NCBI RefSeq assembly: GCF_003097535.1
Contig: NZ_CP029187.1
Span: 2,666,001 to 2,730,000 of the forward strand
Source of the DNA: Flavobacterium pallidum
GTDB lineage: Bacteria; Bacteroidota; Bacteroidia; Flavobacteriales; Flavobacteriaceae
Reading direction: 5' to 3'
DNA: 64,000 nucleotides
Shown here one piece after another: positions 47,509-56,710 of the stretch. A program made the translations under genes and the position numbers. The notes beneath the pieces were generated by a model. It was not told the DNA's origin. It did no database searches and saw nothing but the letters and a program-made list of their open reading frames with translations. Each line of letters begins with the position of its first letter. Position 1 is the first letter of the stretch.

Positions 47509-48360
47509 ATGAAATTATTAGTAGACAGTGGATCCACAAAAGCCGACTGGATTTCGATTGACGAGTCAGGAAAAGTGCTGTTCACCACACAAACCCTCGG
47601 ACTCAACCCCGAAGTATTGTCAAAGGAGGAAGTCATCACCAGGCTTGAGGACAAATTCGACATTTCGCATAACCGCAGCAATGTCTCGCACCTGTATTTT
47701 TACGGCGCAGGCTGTGGTACGGACCGTATGAAGAATTTCCTCGCCGAAGTATTTCGTGAGTATTTCCCAAATGCCGTGGTTTCGGTCCATGAAGATACTT
47801 ACGCAGCGGTCTATGCGACCACTCCAAAAAACGAAAAAGCGGTAGTTTGCATCCTCGGGACAGGATCAAACTGCAGTTATTTTGATGGTGTCGTCCTGCA
47901 CCAGAAAGTACAGTCTTTGGGTTATATCGCGATGGACGATTGCTCCGGGAACCGTTTCGGACGTCATCTGTTGCGCGGCTATTATTTCAACAAAATGCCG
48001 GATGACCTTGCCGCCGAATTCAGTACAGAATATGACGTGGAACCGGACACCGTAAAACATCATTTGTATAAAGAACCCAATCCGAATGCTTACCTGGCCA
48101 CGTTTGCAAAGTTCCTGATTAAGCATAAGGATACTGAATTCTGCCAGAAATTCATTTTTGAGGAAATGGAAAAATTCGTCGAGAACTATATCCTTCAATA
48201 TGAAGAAGCGCGCAAATATCCAATCCACTTTATTGGGTCAATTGCATTTTACCTTAAGGATGAACTGGAGCAGGTTTTAAACAAGCACGGACTTAAGATT
48301 GGGAATGTGCTGCGCCGCCCGATTGATGGCCTGATACAATACCATGCACTCAACAAATAA
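47509..48360 (+). CDS. N-acetylglucosamine kinase-like protein (BadF/BadG/BcrA/BcrD ATPase family)
   Basis: The 283-aa ASKHA-fold kinase starts LLVDSGSTKADWISID (3-18, phosphate 1), has GAGCGTD, SVHEDTYAAVYAT (about 92-104), VCILGTGSNCSYFDG (about 112-126, phosphate 2) and GYIAMDDCSGNRFGRHLLRGY (about 137-157). These fit bacterial GlcNAc kinases, which make GlcNAc 6-phosphate during cell-wall recycling, but related sugars are possible. It follows gap with a repeat and terminator between, so it is transcribed separately, and is ended by its own terminator. Confidence 0.8.
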   Translation: MKLLVDSGSTKADWISIDESGKVLFTTQTLGLNPEVLSKEEVITRLEDKFDISHNRSNVSHLYFYGAGCGTDRMKNFLAEVFREYFPNAVVSVHEDTYAAVYATTPKNEKAVVCILGTGSNCSYFDGVVLHQKVQSLGYIAMDDCSGNRFGRHLLRGYYFNKMPDDLAAEFSTEYDVEPDTVKHHLYKEPNPNAYLATFAKFLIKHKDTEFCQKFIFEEMEKFVENYILQYEEARKYPIHFIGSIAFYLKDELEQVLNKHGLKIGNVLRRPIDGLIQYHALNK

Positions 48361-48361
48361 T

Positions 48362-48391
48362 AAAAACCCGATGCGAAAACATCGGGTTTTT
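48362..48391 (+). terminator. Rho-independent terminator
   Basis: AAAAACCCGATG (48362-48373) pairs with CATCGGGTTTTT (48380-48391) around CGAAAA. It is just after the kinase stop. Confidence 0.85.
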
Positions 48392-48426
48392 ATTTACAAA
48401 GCCAAAAAGCCTTAAATCTATTCTTA

Positions 48427-48807
48427 TCATCTCGACGCAATCATCGAGATCTCCACGTTCACCCCTTTCGGTAATCCGGCTACCTGAACTGTTTCGCGTG
48501 CCGGAGCGGTATCTTCATTTAAATAACTGCCGTACACTTTATTGATATTGGCAAAATCAGCCATATCCATGATAAAAATGGTAGTTTTTACCACATTTTC
48601 AAAAGTCATATCGTTTGCTGCAAGCACCGCTTTGAGGTTTTCCATGACTTGTTTTGTCTCGGTTTCGATATTATCCAGAACGAGTTCCATCGTTACCGGA
48701 TTCAGTGCGATCTGCCCTGAAGTAAAAAGCAGATTCCCAATGGCAACCGCCTGATTGTATGGCCCTATAGGAGCAGGGGCCTGGTCTGTAATGATGATGT
48801 TTTTCAT
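48427..48807 (-). CDS. ridA: RidA family protein (2-iminobutanoate/2-iminopropanoate deaminase)
   Basis: The 126-aa protein hydrolyses reactive enamine/imine products of PLP enzymes such as threonine dehydratase. It shows the family start APAPIGPYNQAV (9-20), LLFTSGQIALNP (26-37) and the active-site arginine in DTAPARETVQV (R103 region), plus C-terminal VNVEISMIASR. Length is normal for the cytoplasmic homotrimer. It is a single gene on minus. Confidence 0.9.
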   Translation of the reverse strand: MKNIIITDQAPAPIGPYNQAVAIGNLLFTSGQIALNPVTMELVLDNIETETKQVMENLKAVLAANDMTFENVVKTTIFIMDMADFANINKVYGSYLNEDTAPARETVQVAGLPKGVNVEISMIASR

Positions 48808-48836
48808 GGTATATTGATATTTTTGAATTGATAATT

Positions 48837-48950
48837 TTGACCGTTGCGCTTTATGACCGCTACGCTTTAAGACCGCTGCGCTTTAGGATTAAAAGACTTA
48901 TGCCCATATCTTATAATCTTATAATCTTACAGTCTTAAAATCCTAAAATC
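48837..48950. repeat. Short tandem repeats upstream of ridA and downstream of lptD
   Basis: Three 16-bp units of GACCG[TC]T[GA]CGCTTTA run from about 48839 to 48886. After them, AGGATTAAAAGACT (around 48886) and AGTCTTAAAATCCT (around 48931) form an imperfect inverted repeat, with direct TCTTATAA repeats between. Confidence 0.6.
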
Positions 48951-51613
48951 TACCTGATGATCCTATCCGGTGCCTTTCTTTTCTCCCATTTCAGATCGCT
49001 TAGCAATCCGGATTTCACGCCGATGAAGAATCCCCAGGAAGTGTAATCCCCGATAGGAATCCAGCTGAAATCCATCCGCCAGCTCAACAAATCCCTTTCA
49101 AAACGCAATTGGGTGTATGTAATGCCTTTTTGTACAAAATCATACCCTGTGGAAATTCCGACTTTCCATTTCGGTGCCAAATCGATATTTCCTGAAACCA
49201 TCAATGAATTCCCGACAATGTCATTCTGCTTTGATGTATTGTTATAGGTAATGGAGTATGCAAAATTCAGGTCCCACGGAAGCTCCGTATGATAAAATGC
49301 TGCGGGAGCATCCTTATCCTGTGTTTCATCTTCATCAAACTGACTCTGTCGCCTGTCGCTTAAATCGGTACTTCGCCCAAATAAATCATCGTCACGGCCT
49401 CCATTCCGTTCGCCCTGATCATTTGTATTTCCTGTGGTCTTTTCGCCACCTTTGCTGTCAATCCTGTAGCCTATGCTCATAAAGGCATTCGTGAGCCGGA
49501 ATATACTTCCCCCATTGTCAATATTGAATTTATTGATGACCTTACCAGCATTATCAATTGCATAAGGATTCAGCGTGGCTCCGAAATTGACATTCATTTT
49601 TTCCTTAAACAGATTCGTCCCTCCTGATACACGCAATGGCGACCATTTCAGGGAATCGGCTGAAATGTCATACGACGTCTGGAAATTCAGGCTGTTCAGC
49701 AACACGATTTTCTTAAGTTCTGTTTTGGTGGTGTCGCGGTCAACTACTTTTGCCTCGAGGGTATTGTTCAGGGAAAAGTTTAAGAGATTGGAATAATTCA
49801 ATCCTGGTGCGCCATAGATCCCTTTTTCAAATCGGGTATACTGCTTACGGATGGTGCCTGACGGGTCAGTATCATAATAATCATAATAACGCTGAAAACT
49901 CGGCGTATACGAATAACTGATTGTAGGTTTTACAACATGCCTGATGGCCCGGATTTTTGATTTTTCACCAAATTCAAATGTTCCGTAAACCGTAGTTCCG
50001 ATACCGGTTGAGAAGTTGTAGGTACGGTAGGCATCAAAACCGTTTTCGTCCTTCGTTTCGATTCGGTTCGTTTCTTTATCGAAATATTTGTTGATGGTTT
50101 TCAGGTACCAGACTTCATTATAGTTTACCGATATCGGTACGCTGAAATATTTTGCAATCTTAAAATTGGTACTGATAGGGATGCTGTGCTTCATACCGTT
50201 CATCGCATTCTTAAACATTTCCGGCTTGAAGAATAACGAGTCTACGGTATTAAAACGATTTTCAGCAATCACGCTATATTGCAGGTTGATGTTTTTAATG
50301 ACGCCCTTTTTTACCCCGTCTTTTGGAGCAAAAGGGAAAATCCTGTCCACACTTCCGGTAAACGTTGGCAAAGTCATGCTGATTTGTTTCGAGCCCGTAT
50401 TCTGCGTATGTGTAGCGGCAAGCGCAATATTGACCAATGGCAGAGTATTGAAAGTCTTTGAATAAGAGACCGTCGAACTCAGCGTATTGTTAAGCCTGGC
50501 ACCGATATTGCTTTGGTTAAGCGAATTCGTAAAATAAGTACTCGAACCCAAATTCACCGATGCGGCAAATTTGGAATTCGGGTTGGATTTAGAATCCTGC
50601 CTGTGGCTCCACTGGATATTGTATTCCCGCCTGTTGCCGTAATTGGGCAATCCTCGCTCCCCAATGATGATCCTTTCAAACCTCAGGTTCACATTTCCGC
50701 TGTATTGGTAGCGCTTGGCATAGGATGATTCGAAACGCATCGCATAACTGGCATTGGTATAATAATCTCCAAGAAAAGTCAGGTCATAATTGTCGCTTAA
50801 AGCAAAATAATAACCGCCATTTTGTAAGGAATATCCCTGCTGGCTGGTTTCGGTAAATGTGGGGATAATCACGCCGGACTGCGCTTTTTCAGACATCGGG
50901 AAAAAGGCAAATGGCAACGCAATAGGGGTGGGCACATCAGCAATCCAGAGGTTTGACAATCCGACGACGATTTTTTTCTTGGGCACGAACTTAGCGCGCT
51001 GGGTAAGGATAAAATATTCAGGATTGTCGATATCTTCAGCCGTAGTAAACTTGGTTTTATACAAGAAATAAACCGAATCGTTTTCTTTTTTTGCAATCTG
51101 CGACTTGATGTTGAAATCCATCTGCTTTGAGCGCGAATTCCAGATCAGCGCTTTCTTGGTATCGGTATTGATCCGGATGGAGTCGGGCTCAATCACATTG
51201 CTGCCCTGCTTGAAGACAGGCCGTTGCACCAAAGCGCCGGTGGAATCCTTGATGCGCCCGGCATAAATTTCGTTCTTTTCGTAATTGAACTGAATGATCC
51301 CGGCTTTAAGCTCAATGTCTTCATAAAACAATTCGGCTTCATTATATAAAGTACCGATTTTAGTTTTCATGTTCATCCGCTCATAATCCTTCGCTTTGCG
51401 CTTCACGATATTGGAAAGGAACGGTTTCTTTACGGAATCCTGGGCTTTCACCGGCAATTTTACGGCCTGTGGTGCGTTAGGATTTAGAGTGTCAGGAGGT
51501 TGCAGCACAGGGGTCTCCGTTTTAGCCTTCGGTTGCGCCTGGGCATACGTTTTAGCAGTTGCCAATGTTAAGAAAGTTGCTGATAAAACGATATGAAATA
51601 AGTTTGTCCGCAA
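48950..51613 (-). CDS. lptD: LPS-assembly protein LptD-like outer-membrane protein
   Basis: No ATG exists in the first 100 codons; I take TTG at 51613, where RTNLFHIVLSATFLTLATAKTYAQ forms a signal peptide. TTG 51685 would add 24 residues, but TATTTTTG and TAAGTTTG boxes lie over that stretch and suggest a promoter. After the signal comes an OstA/LptA-like beta region (about 85-200, YNEAELFYEDIELKAGIIQFNYEKNEIYAG), then a long beta-barrel-like C-terminus with alternating aromatic strands. LptD inserts LPS into the outer leaflet with LptE. The ORF ends APDRIIR, not the usual aromatic. It is divergent from the amidase gene. Confidence 0.75.
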   Translation of the reverse strand: MRTNLFHIVLSATFLTLATAKTYAQAQPKAKTETPVLQPPDTLNPNAPQAVKLPVKAQDSVKKPFLSNIVKRKAKDYERMNMKTKIGTLYNEAELFYEDIELKAGIIQFNYEKNEIYAGRIKDSTGALVQRPVFKQGSNVIEPDSIRINTDTKKALIWNSRSKQMDFNIKSQIAKKENDSVYFLYKTKFTTAEDIDNPEYFILTQRAKFVPKKKIVVGLSNLWIADVPTPIALPFAFFPMSEKAQSGVIIPTFTETSQQGYSLQNGGYYFALSDNYDLTFLGDYYTNASYAMRFESSYAKRYQYSGNVNLRFERIIIGERGLPNYGNRREYNIQWSHRQDSKSNPNSKFAASVNLGSSTYFTNSLNQSNIGARLNNTLSSTVSYSKTFNTLPLVNIALAATHTQNTGSKQISMTLPTFTGSVDRIFPFAPKDGVKKGVIKNINLQYSVIAENRFNTVDSLFFKPEMFKNAMNGMKHSIPISTNFKIAKYFSVPISVNYNEVWYLKTINKYFDKETNRIETKDENGFDAYRTYNFSTGIGTTVYGTFEFGEKSKIRAIRHVVKPTISYSYTPSFQRYYDYYDTDPSGTIRKQYTRFEKGIYGAPGLNYSNLLNFSLNNTLEAKVVDRDTTKTELKKIVLLNSLNFQTSYDISADSLKWSPLRVSGGTNLFKEKMNVNFGATLNPYAIDNAGKVINKFNIDNGGSIFRLTNAFMSIGYRIDSKGGEKTTGNTNDQGERNGGRDDDLFGRSTDLSDRRQSQFDEDETQDKDAPAAFYHTELPWDLNFAYSITYNNTSKQNDIVGNSLMVSGNIDLAPKWKVGISTGYDFVQKGITYTQLRFERDLLSWRMDFSWIPIGDYTSWGFFIGVKSGLLSDLKWEKRKAPDRIIR

Positions 51614-51746
51614 ATGTTTAAATACTATTTTTGTAAAAATCAGGCTTACTTTTTCCGGTGTCAAACTTACAGTAATTTTTTGCAAAAATAGTCAGTTTTA
51701 AAAATTATAAGCTAACGTTTCACTAAAATTAACTTTTAACCAAAAT

Positions 51747-52922
51747 ATGAATTTTTCCCATAAAATTAAACCTTTTTTACTGATCATAATGTGTTTTACG
51801 GCCTTTGGCGTTTCTGCACAGAAAGCGGCCAAATTTAAGGTGACGCTCGACGCGGGACACGGGGGAAAGGATTTCGGTGCCGTTTATAACGGGCATGTAG
51901 AAAAAAATATCGCATTGGCCGTGGTGCTGAAAGTGGGCAAAATCCTCGAAGGCATGTCTTCGATCGAAGTCAACTACACCCGGAAAAGCGATGTTTTCAT
52001 TGAATTGGTGGAAAGGGCCAATATAGCAAACCGTGCGGATGCCAATGTTTTCGTATCCATACATTGCAACGCCAACGCCAATAAAGAGGCTTACGGAACC
52101 GAAACCCACGTGATGGGTATGTCCAAAAACGCTTCAGCGCTTGCTGTCGCAAAAAGGGAAAACGAGGTAATTGTGATGGAGAAGGATTATAAGGAAACGT
52201 ATAAAGGCTTTGACCCGAATTCCCCTGAATCGATTTTCGGAACCACGCTAATGGTGGAAGAAAACCAGGACAACAGCATCGCTTTGGCCAGTAAGGTCCA
52301 GCACCGTTTTACCGATGACCTCAAAAAGAAAAACCGTGGCGTAAAACAGGCCCCATATATGGTACTTCACAAAGCGTATATGCCAAGGGTTTTGATTGAG
52401 ATGGGATTTATTTCAAATCCGAAAGAAGGCGCAGAGCTCGACTCGGAAGAAGGGCAGATGGAAATTGCGCAGTCTATTGCCAACGCCATTGTGAGCTACA
52501 AGAAAGATTATTTCGGAAGTGGCGAAAACGAAAATGAGATCAAGCCTTCGCAACGCATCCCGGATTCAGAAAAGACACCCAGACAGGAGGATAAACCTGT
52601 ACAGAATACTACTGTGGTTGCTCCCGTGGAAAAAGAGGAAAATAAACCGGCTTCAAACGGAGAAGTGGTATTTAAGGTACAGATTTCAGCGAGTGGCAAA
52701 AAACTGGACCTCACACCTTCAAATTTCAAAGGGCTTAAGAATATTTCGGTTACAACTGACAACGGGACACTGTATAAATATATGTACGGAGAGACCTCAA
52801 GTTATGATACAGCAAAAGAAAACCTGGCAGAAGCCAAAGCGAAAGGTTTTGAATCGGCATATCTGGTTGCTTTCCGGGATGGCAAAAAAATTACAATCCA
52901 GGATGCTTTAAATAAAAGGTGA
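51747..52922 (+). CDS. N-acetylmuramoyl-L-alanine amidase with SPOR-like C-terminus
   Basis: The 391-aa exported protein (signal 1-24, FGVSAQ) has an Ami_3 zinc amidase domain: TLDAGHGGKDFGA with H38, the glutamate E52 in HVEKNIAL, SIHCNANANKEA with a second histidine and the catalytic glutamate in VLIEMGFISNP. It cuts the bond between muramic acid and the stem peptide during division. Residues about 300-391 (VFKVQISASGKKLDL, LYKYMYGETSSYDTAKENLAEAKAKGF) resemble a SPOR domain that binds denuded glycan. A charged linker joins the two. It shares its upstream region with lptD and precedes the MlaD-like gene by 40 nt. Confidence 0.9.
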   Translation: MNFSHKIKPFLLIIMCFTAFGVSAQKAAKFKVTLDAGHGGKDFGAVYNGHVEKNIALAVVLKVGKILEGMSSIEVNYTRKSDVFIELVERANIANRADANVFVSIHCNANANKEAYGTETHVMGMSKNASALAVAKRENEVIVMEKDYKETYKGFDPNSPESIFGTTLMVEENQDNSIALASKVQHRFTDDLKKKNRGVKQAPYMVLHKAYMPRVLIEMGFISNPKEGAELDSEEGQMEIAQSIANAIVSYKKDYFGSGENENEIKPSQRIPDSEKTPRQEDKPVQNTTVVAPVEKEENKPASNGEVVFKVQISASGKKLDLTPSNFKGLKNISVTTDNGTLYKYMYGETSSYDTAKENLAEAKAKGFESAYLVAFRDGKKITIQDALNKR

Positions 52923-52962
52923 TTCCAATTATTTGTGCTATTTTTGTTAAAAAAAATAAACT

Positions 52963-53928
52963 TTGAGAATTTCAAGAGAGATTAAAACCGCCATATTAGT
53001 TATTGCCTCAATATTATTGTTCATTTGGGGATATTATTTTTTAAAAGGAAGGGATTTATTTACTGACTATAAACTGGTTTATGTGCAGTACGATAATATC
53101 GAAGGGTTAACACTTTCTGCTCCTGTAACCATAAACGGCTTTGTTGTCGGGAAAGTAAATGCTTTCGATATCGACAAGAAAACCGGAAAACTTACGGTGG
53201 AGCTCCAGCTTAAATCCGATTTCCCGATTGCAAAATCCAGCGTTGCAGAATTGTATTCTCCAAGCCCTTTCCTGGGTGGCAAGCAAATAGCAATACTCCC
53301 GAACCTGCAGGACAATGCACTTATCGATGACGGTGATTTCCTTCGCGCAGGTAATAAAGCAGGCCTTACCGATCAATTGGCAGACCAAATCAAACCGATA
53401 AAGGAAAAAGTTGAGAAGCTCCTCGACAGTACAGATAAGCTGATGCAGAACCTCAATCAGGTCCTGGATGAAAAAACCAAGGCAAACCTTAAAAGCAGTA
53501 TTGCCAACCTGAATGAAACCCTGGCAGAGTTTAAAGGCGCTTCCGCAAAAGTGAATGACATGCTTTCGGAAAACAAGCAGAAATTAGAAAATACAATAAC
53601 AAACTTCGAAAAGACTTCTTCGAATTTTTCAAAAATTTCCGACACCATTGCCAAAGCAGATATCGGTAAAACCATCCGCAAGATGGAAACGGCGATGGCT
53701 TCTGTCGACAAGATTATGGGCGACCTGAATTCCGGTAAGGGCTCAATGGGTAAATTGCTGAAGGATGAAACACTCTACAATAATTTCACAAAAACTTCCA
53801 AGGAACTCGAACTGTTGTTACAGGACCTGAGGCTGAACCCGACGCGTTATATCAATGTTTCGCTTTTTGGAAAAAAGAACAAACCGTATAAAGCACCTAC
53901 AGAGGACCCCGCTGCTGCTAAACAATAA
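52963..53928 (+). CDS. MlaD/MCE family protein
   Basis: The 321-aa protein starts at TTG and has one N-terminal helix (about 8-25, TAILVIASILLFIWGYYFL) followed by an MCE domain (about 32-120, LTLSAPVTINGFVVGKVNAF and LYSPSPFLGGKQIAIL). The rest is a long coiled coil (about 130-260). MCE proteins sit in the cytoplasmic membrane and carry phospholipids between membranes with an ABC transporter (MlaFE). No Mla ATPase or permease is in this window. It begins 40 nt after the amidase and 5 nt before the next gene, so these are probably one operon. Confidence 0.85.
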   Translation: MRISREIKTAILVIASILLFIWGYYFLKGRDLFTDYKLVYVQYDNIEGLTLSAPVTINGFVVGKVNAFDIDKKTGKLTVELQLKSDFPIAKSSVAELYSPSPFLGGKQIAILPNLQDNALIDDGDFLRAGNKAGLTDQLADQIKPIKEKVEKLLDSTDKLMQNLNQVLDEKTKANLKSSIANLNETLAEFKGASAKVNDMLSENKQKLENTITNFEKTSSNFSKISDTIAKADIGKTIRKMETAMASVDKIMGDLNSGKGSMGKLLKDETLYNNFTKTSKELELLLQDLRLNPTRYINVSLFGKKNKPYKAPTEDPAAAKQ

Positions 53929-53933
53929 CGCCT

Positions 53934-55268
53934 ATGCAATATCTTGACAATATATTATTTGCTGTTATACTGGGACTTGGAGCCGGTTATTTTACACTAA
54001 ACGTTAAGAAACTAATCCGTAACATCAAGCTCGGACGCGACATTGACCGGTCTGATAATCCGCAGCTGCGTTGGAAAAACATGGCGATGATTGCACTCGG
54101 TCAATCCAAAATGGTGCGCCGACCGGTAGCCGGTTTCCTTCATATTATTGTCTACGCCGGATTTGTAATTATCAATATAGAAGTACTTGAAATCATCATT
54201 GACGGACTTCTGGGGACGCATCGCATATTTTCTTTCCTGGGCGTATTCTACAATATCCTGATCGGGTCATTTGAAGTGCTGGCTCTGCTGGTGCTTGTTG
54301 CTGTGATAGTGTTTTTAATCAGAAGGAATATTGTAAAACTGAAACGCTTTATCCATTCCGATTTGAAAGGCTGGCCTAAAAGCGACGCGAATTACATCCT
54401 TTATTTTGAAGTAGTATTAATGAGCCTGTTCCTGATTATGAACGCGGCAGACTACCACCTGCAGCATATCAATGGAGGTTTTATGGATTTCCATGAAGCA
54501 GGTTCGTTTCCGGTAAGCCAATATATTTCAACCATTTTTGACGGCGTTTCGAACAATTTCGTTTATATCATAGAAAGAGGTGCCTGGTGGTTGCACATCA
54601 CAGGGATCCTGATTTTCCTGAATTATCTTTATTTTTCAAAACACCTGCATATTTTACTGGCTTTCCCGAATACTTATTATGCAGATTTGAATCCAAAAGG
54701 AAAATTCGACAACCTGGAATCGGTTACCAACGAAGTAAAGCTGATGCTCGACCCGAATGCAGATCCTTTTGCTGCACCTGCTCCTGATGCAAGCGTTGTT
54801 CCGGCAAAATTCGGAGCCAGTGATGTCCAGGATTTAAATTGGGTACAACTATTGAATGCGTATACCTGCACCGAATGCGGAAGGTGTACTTCTTCCTGTC
54901 CGGCCAATATTACAGGCAAAAAACTTTCCCCGCGAAAAATCATGATGGATACGCGGGACAGGCTGGAGGAAGTCGGTAAAAATATCGATGCGAATAAAGG
55001 CGTATTCGTTGATGATGGCAAAATGCTACTGAACGACTACATCACCCCTGAAGAGCTTTGGGCATGTACATCATGCAATGCGTGCGTCGAGGAATGCCCG
55101 GTCAATATCAGCCCGCTTTCCATAATCATGGATATGAGGAGGTATCTTGTGATGGAGCAAAGTGCGGCACCGATGTCATTGAACGCCATGATGACTAATG
55201 TCGAGAATAACGGAGCACCTTGGCAATACAGCCAGCAGGACAGGCTAAATTGGAAAAACGAAAATTAA
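53934..55268 (+). CDS. Membrane iron-sulfur oxidoreductase, two 4Fe-4S clusters
   Basis: The 444-aa protein has about five hydrophobic helices in its first 250 residues, which carry possible haem or quinone sites, and a C-terminal ferredoxin-like domain with CTECGRCTSSCP starting at C312 and CTSCNACVEECP starting at C378; together these bind two 4Fe-4S clusters. It resembles HdrC/GlpC- or DsrM/K-type redox modules. The partner with CCG repeats is two genes downstream (55897). The electron donor and acceptor are unknown. Confidence 0.8.
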   Translation: MQYLDNILFAVILGLGAGYFTLNVKKLIRNIKLGRDIDRSDNPQLRWKNMAMIALGQSKMVRRPVAGFLHIIVYAGFVIINIEVLEIIIDGLLGTHRIFSFLGVFYNILIGSFEVLALLVLVAVIVFLIRRNIVKLKRFIHSDLKGWPKSDANYILYFEVVLMSLFLIMNAADYHLQHINGGFMDFHEAGSFPVSQYISTIFDGVSNNFVYIIERGAWWLHITGILIFLNYLYFSKHLHILLAFPNTYYADLNPKGKFDNLESVTNEVKLMLDPNADPFAAPAPDASVVPAKFGASDVQDLNWVQLLNAYTCTECGRCTSSCPANITGKKLSPRKIMMDTRDRLEEVGKNIDANKGVFVDDGKMLLNDYITPEELWACTSCNACVEECPVNISPLSIIMDMRRYLVMEQSAAPMSLNAMMTNVENNGAPWQYSQQDRLNWKNEN

Positions 55269-55357
55269 TATCAAGAACAAATAAAAATTCTCTTATAGGT
55301 GAGGTTAAGGGTGTTTTTAATCAAATTTTTTAAAATTAAATTAGAAACAAGACGAAA

Positions 55358-55801
55358 ATGAAAGCAGAAGAAATCGAACAAAATCTACAGGAGACGACTG
55401 AAAACGGGCATAAAATAAGCCCGATATTACCGGAAGGAATAAAAAATTACCTTATTGATATTGATGGAACGGTTTGTGATGATATCCCGAATGAAGAGCC
55501 GGAAAGGATGCTTACCGCTGAACTGTACCCGGACGCATTAGTGACTCTGAATAAATGGTACGATGAGGGGCATGTGATTTTCTTCTTCACTTCAAGGACT
55601 GAAGCGCACAGGGAATATACCGAAATCTGGCTTAAAAAGCATGGTTTTAAATACCACGGAATCGTATTCGGGAAACCACGTGGCGGAAATTACCACTGGA
55701 TTGACAACCATTTGGTGAAAGCCACACGTTATCGTGGAAAATTCACCGACCTGATTGAAAAGGAAGTGACGATCCAGGTTTTCGATGATGGAAAACATTA
55801 A
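55358..55801 (+). CDS. HAD-superfamily phosphatase-like protein
   Basis: The 147-aa protein shows the HAD motif I YLIDIDGTVCDD (D34, D36), motif II FFFTSRTEAHR and the lysine in GIVFGKPRGGNYHWIDNH. There is no separate cap domain. It is likely a small phosphatase, although similar genes have been labelled phosphoheptose isomerase without a clear basis. It lies between the two halves of the iron-sulfur oxidoreductase, so it may belong to the same transcription unit. It stops 95 nt before the next start. The substrate is unknown. Confidence 0.75.
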   Translation: MKAEEIEQNLQETTENGHKISPILPEGIKNYLIDIDGTVCDDIPNEEPERMLTAELYPDALVTLNKWYDEGHVIFFFTSRTEAHREYTEIWLKKHGFKYHGIVFGKPRGGNYHWIDNHLVKATRYRGKFTDLIEKEVTIQVFDDGKH

Positions 55802-55896
55802 GAAGGCCTTAGTGTCTGAGTTTTTTTGGGCGCTTAAAAATATAAAATGGTTAGTGGGTATTCCGATACTCAGCAAATCAGTAACTTAAAAAGATT

Positions 55897-56688
55897 ATGT
55901 CAGAAAGTTTAATCGTACCGACAATGGCAGAAATGCTCGCCCGTGGTGAACAGCCTGAAGTGTTGTTCTGGGTGGGTTGTGCCGGAAGTTTTGATGACAG
56001 GGCAAAGAAAATTACGAAGGCATTTGTAAAATTGCTAAATAAATCAGGGGTTTCTTTTGCCGTATTGGGAACAGAAGAAAGCTGCACCGGCGATCCGGCG
56101 AAAAGGGCAGGGAATGAATTCCTGTTCCAGATGCAGGCCATGATGAATATTGAGGTGCTGAACGCTTACGAAGCAAAGAAAATCGTGACTGCCTGTCCGC
56201 ATTGTTTTAATACACTGAAAAATGAATATCCGGAATTGGGTGGGCATTATGAAGTGATCCACCATACACAGTTCCTGAAATCATTGTTGGATGAAGGCAG
56301 ATTGTCTGTTGAAGGCGGACAGTTTAAAGGCAAACGCATCACTTTCCATGATCCATGCTATCTCGGGCGGGCCAATAATATTTATGAAGCGCCGCGTGAC
56401 CTGATCACAAAACTTGATGCCGAATTGGTCGAAATGAAACGTTCGCGTTCCAACGGCTTATGTTGCGGTGCCGGTGGTGCACAGATGTTCAAAGATGCCG
56501 AGCCCGGAAACAAGGAAGTGAACGTGGAACGCACAGAAGATGCATTGGAAACCGCTCCGCAGATTATAGCCGCGGGTTGTCCTTTCTGCAATACCATGTT
56601 GACTGACGGTGTAAAGAATAAAGAAAAAGAAAGCGAGGTCAAAGTCATGGACATCGCCGAACTGATTGCCAATGCGCAGGATTTGTAA
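55897..56688 (+). CDS. (Fe-S)-binding protein with CCG domains (HdrB-like)
   Basis: The 263-aa protein has two cysteine-rich CCG domains. The first shows VGCAGSF, ESCTGDPA and CPHCFNTLKNEYP; the second shows FHDPCYLGRANN, GLCCGAGGAQMFKD and GCPFCNTMLTDG. In heterodisulfide reductase subunit B and related proteins these cysteines hold unusual iron-sulfur clusters. Together with the membrane ferredoxin-domain protein at 53934 it forms a likely electron-transfer complex. It starts 96 nt after the HAD gene and ends 22 nt before the next gene. Confidence 0.85.
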   Translation: MSESLIVPTMAEMLARGEQPEVLFWVGCAGSFDDRAKKITKAFVKLLNKSGVSFAVLGTEESCTGDPAKRAGNEFLFQMQAMMNIEVLNAYEAKKIVTACPHCFNTLKNEYPELGGHYEVIHHTQFLKSLLDEGRLSVEGGQFKGKRITFHDPCYLGRANNIYEAPRDLITKLDAELVEMKRSRSNGLCCGAGGAQMFKDAEPGNKEVNVERTEDALETAPQIIAAGCPFCNTMLTDGVKNKEKESEVKVMDIAELIANAQDL

Positions 56689-56710
56689 TTCATAATTAAT
56701 AATTCCCAAC

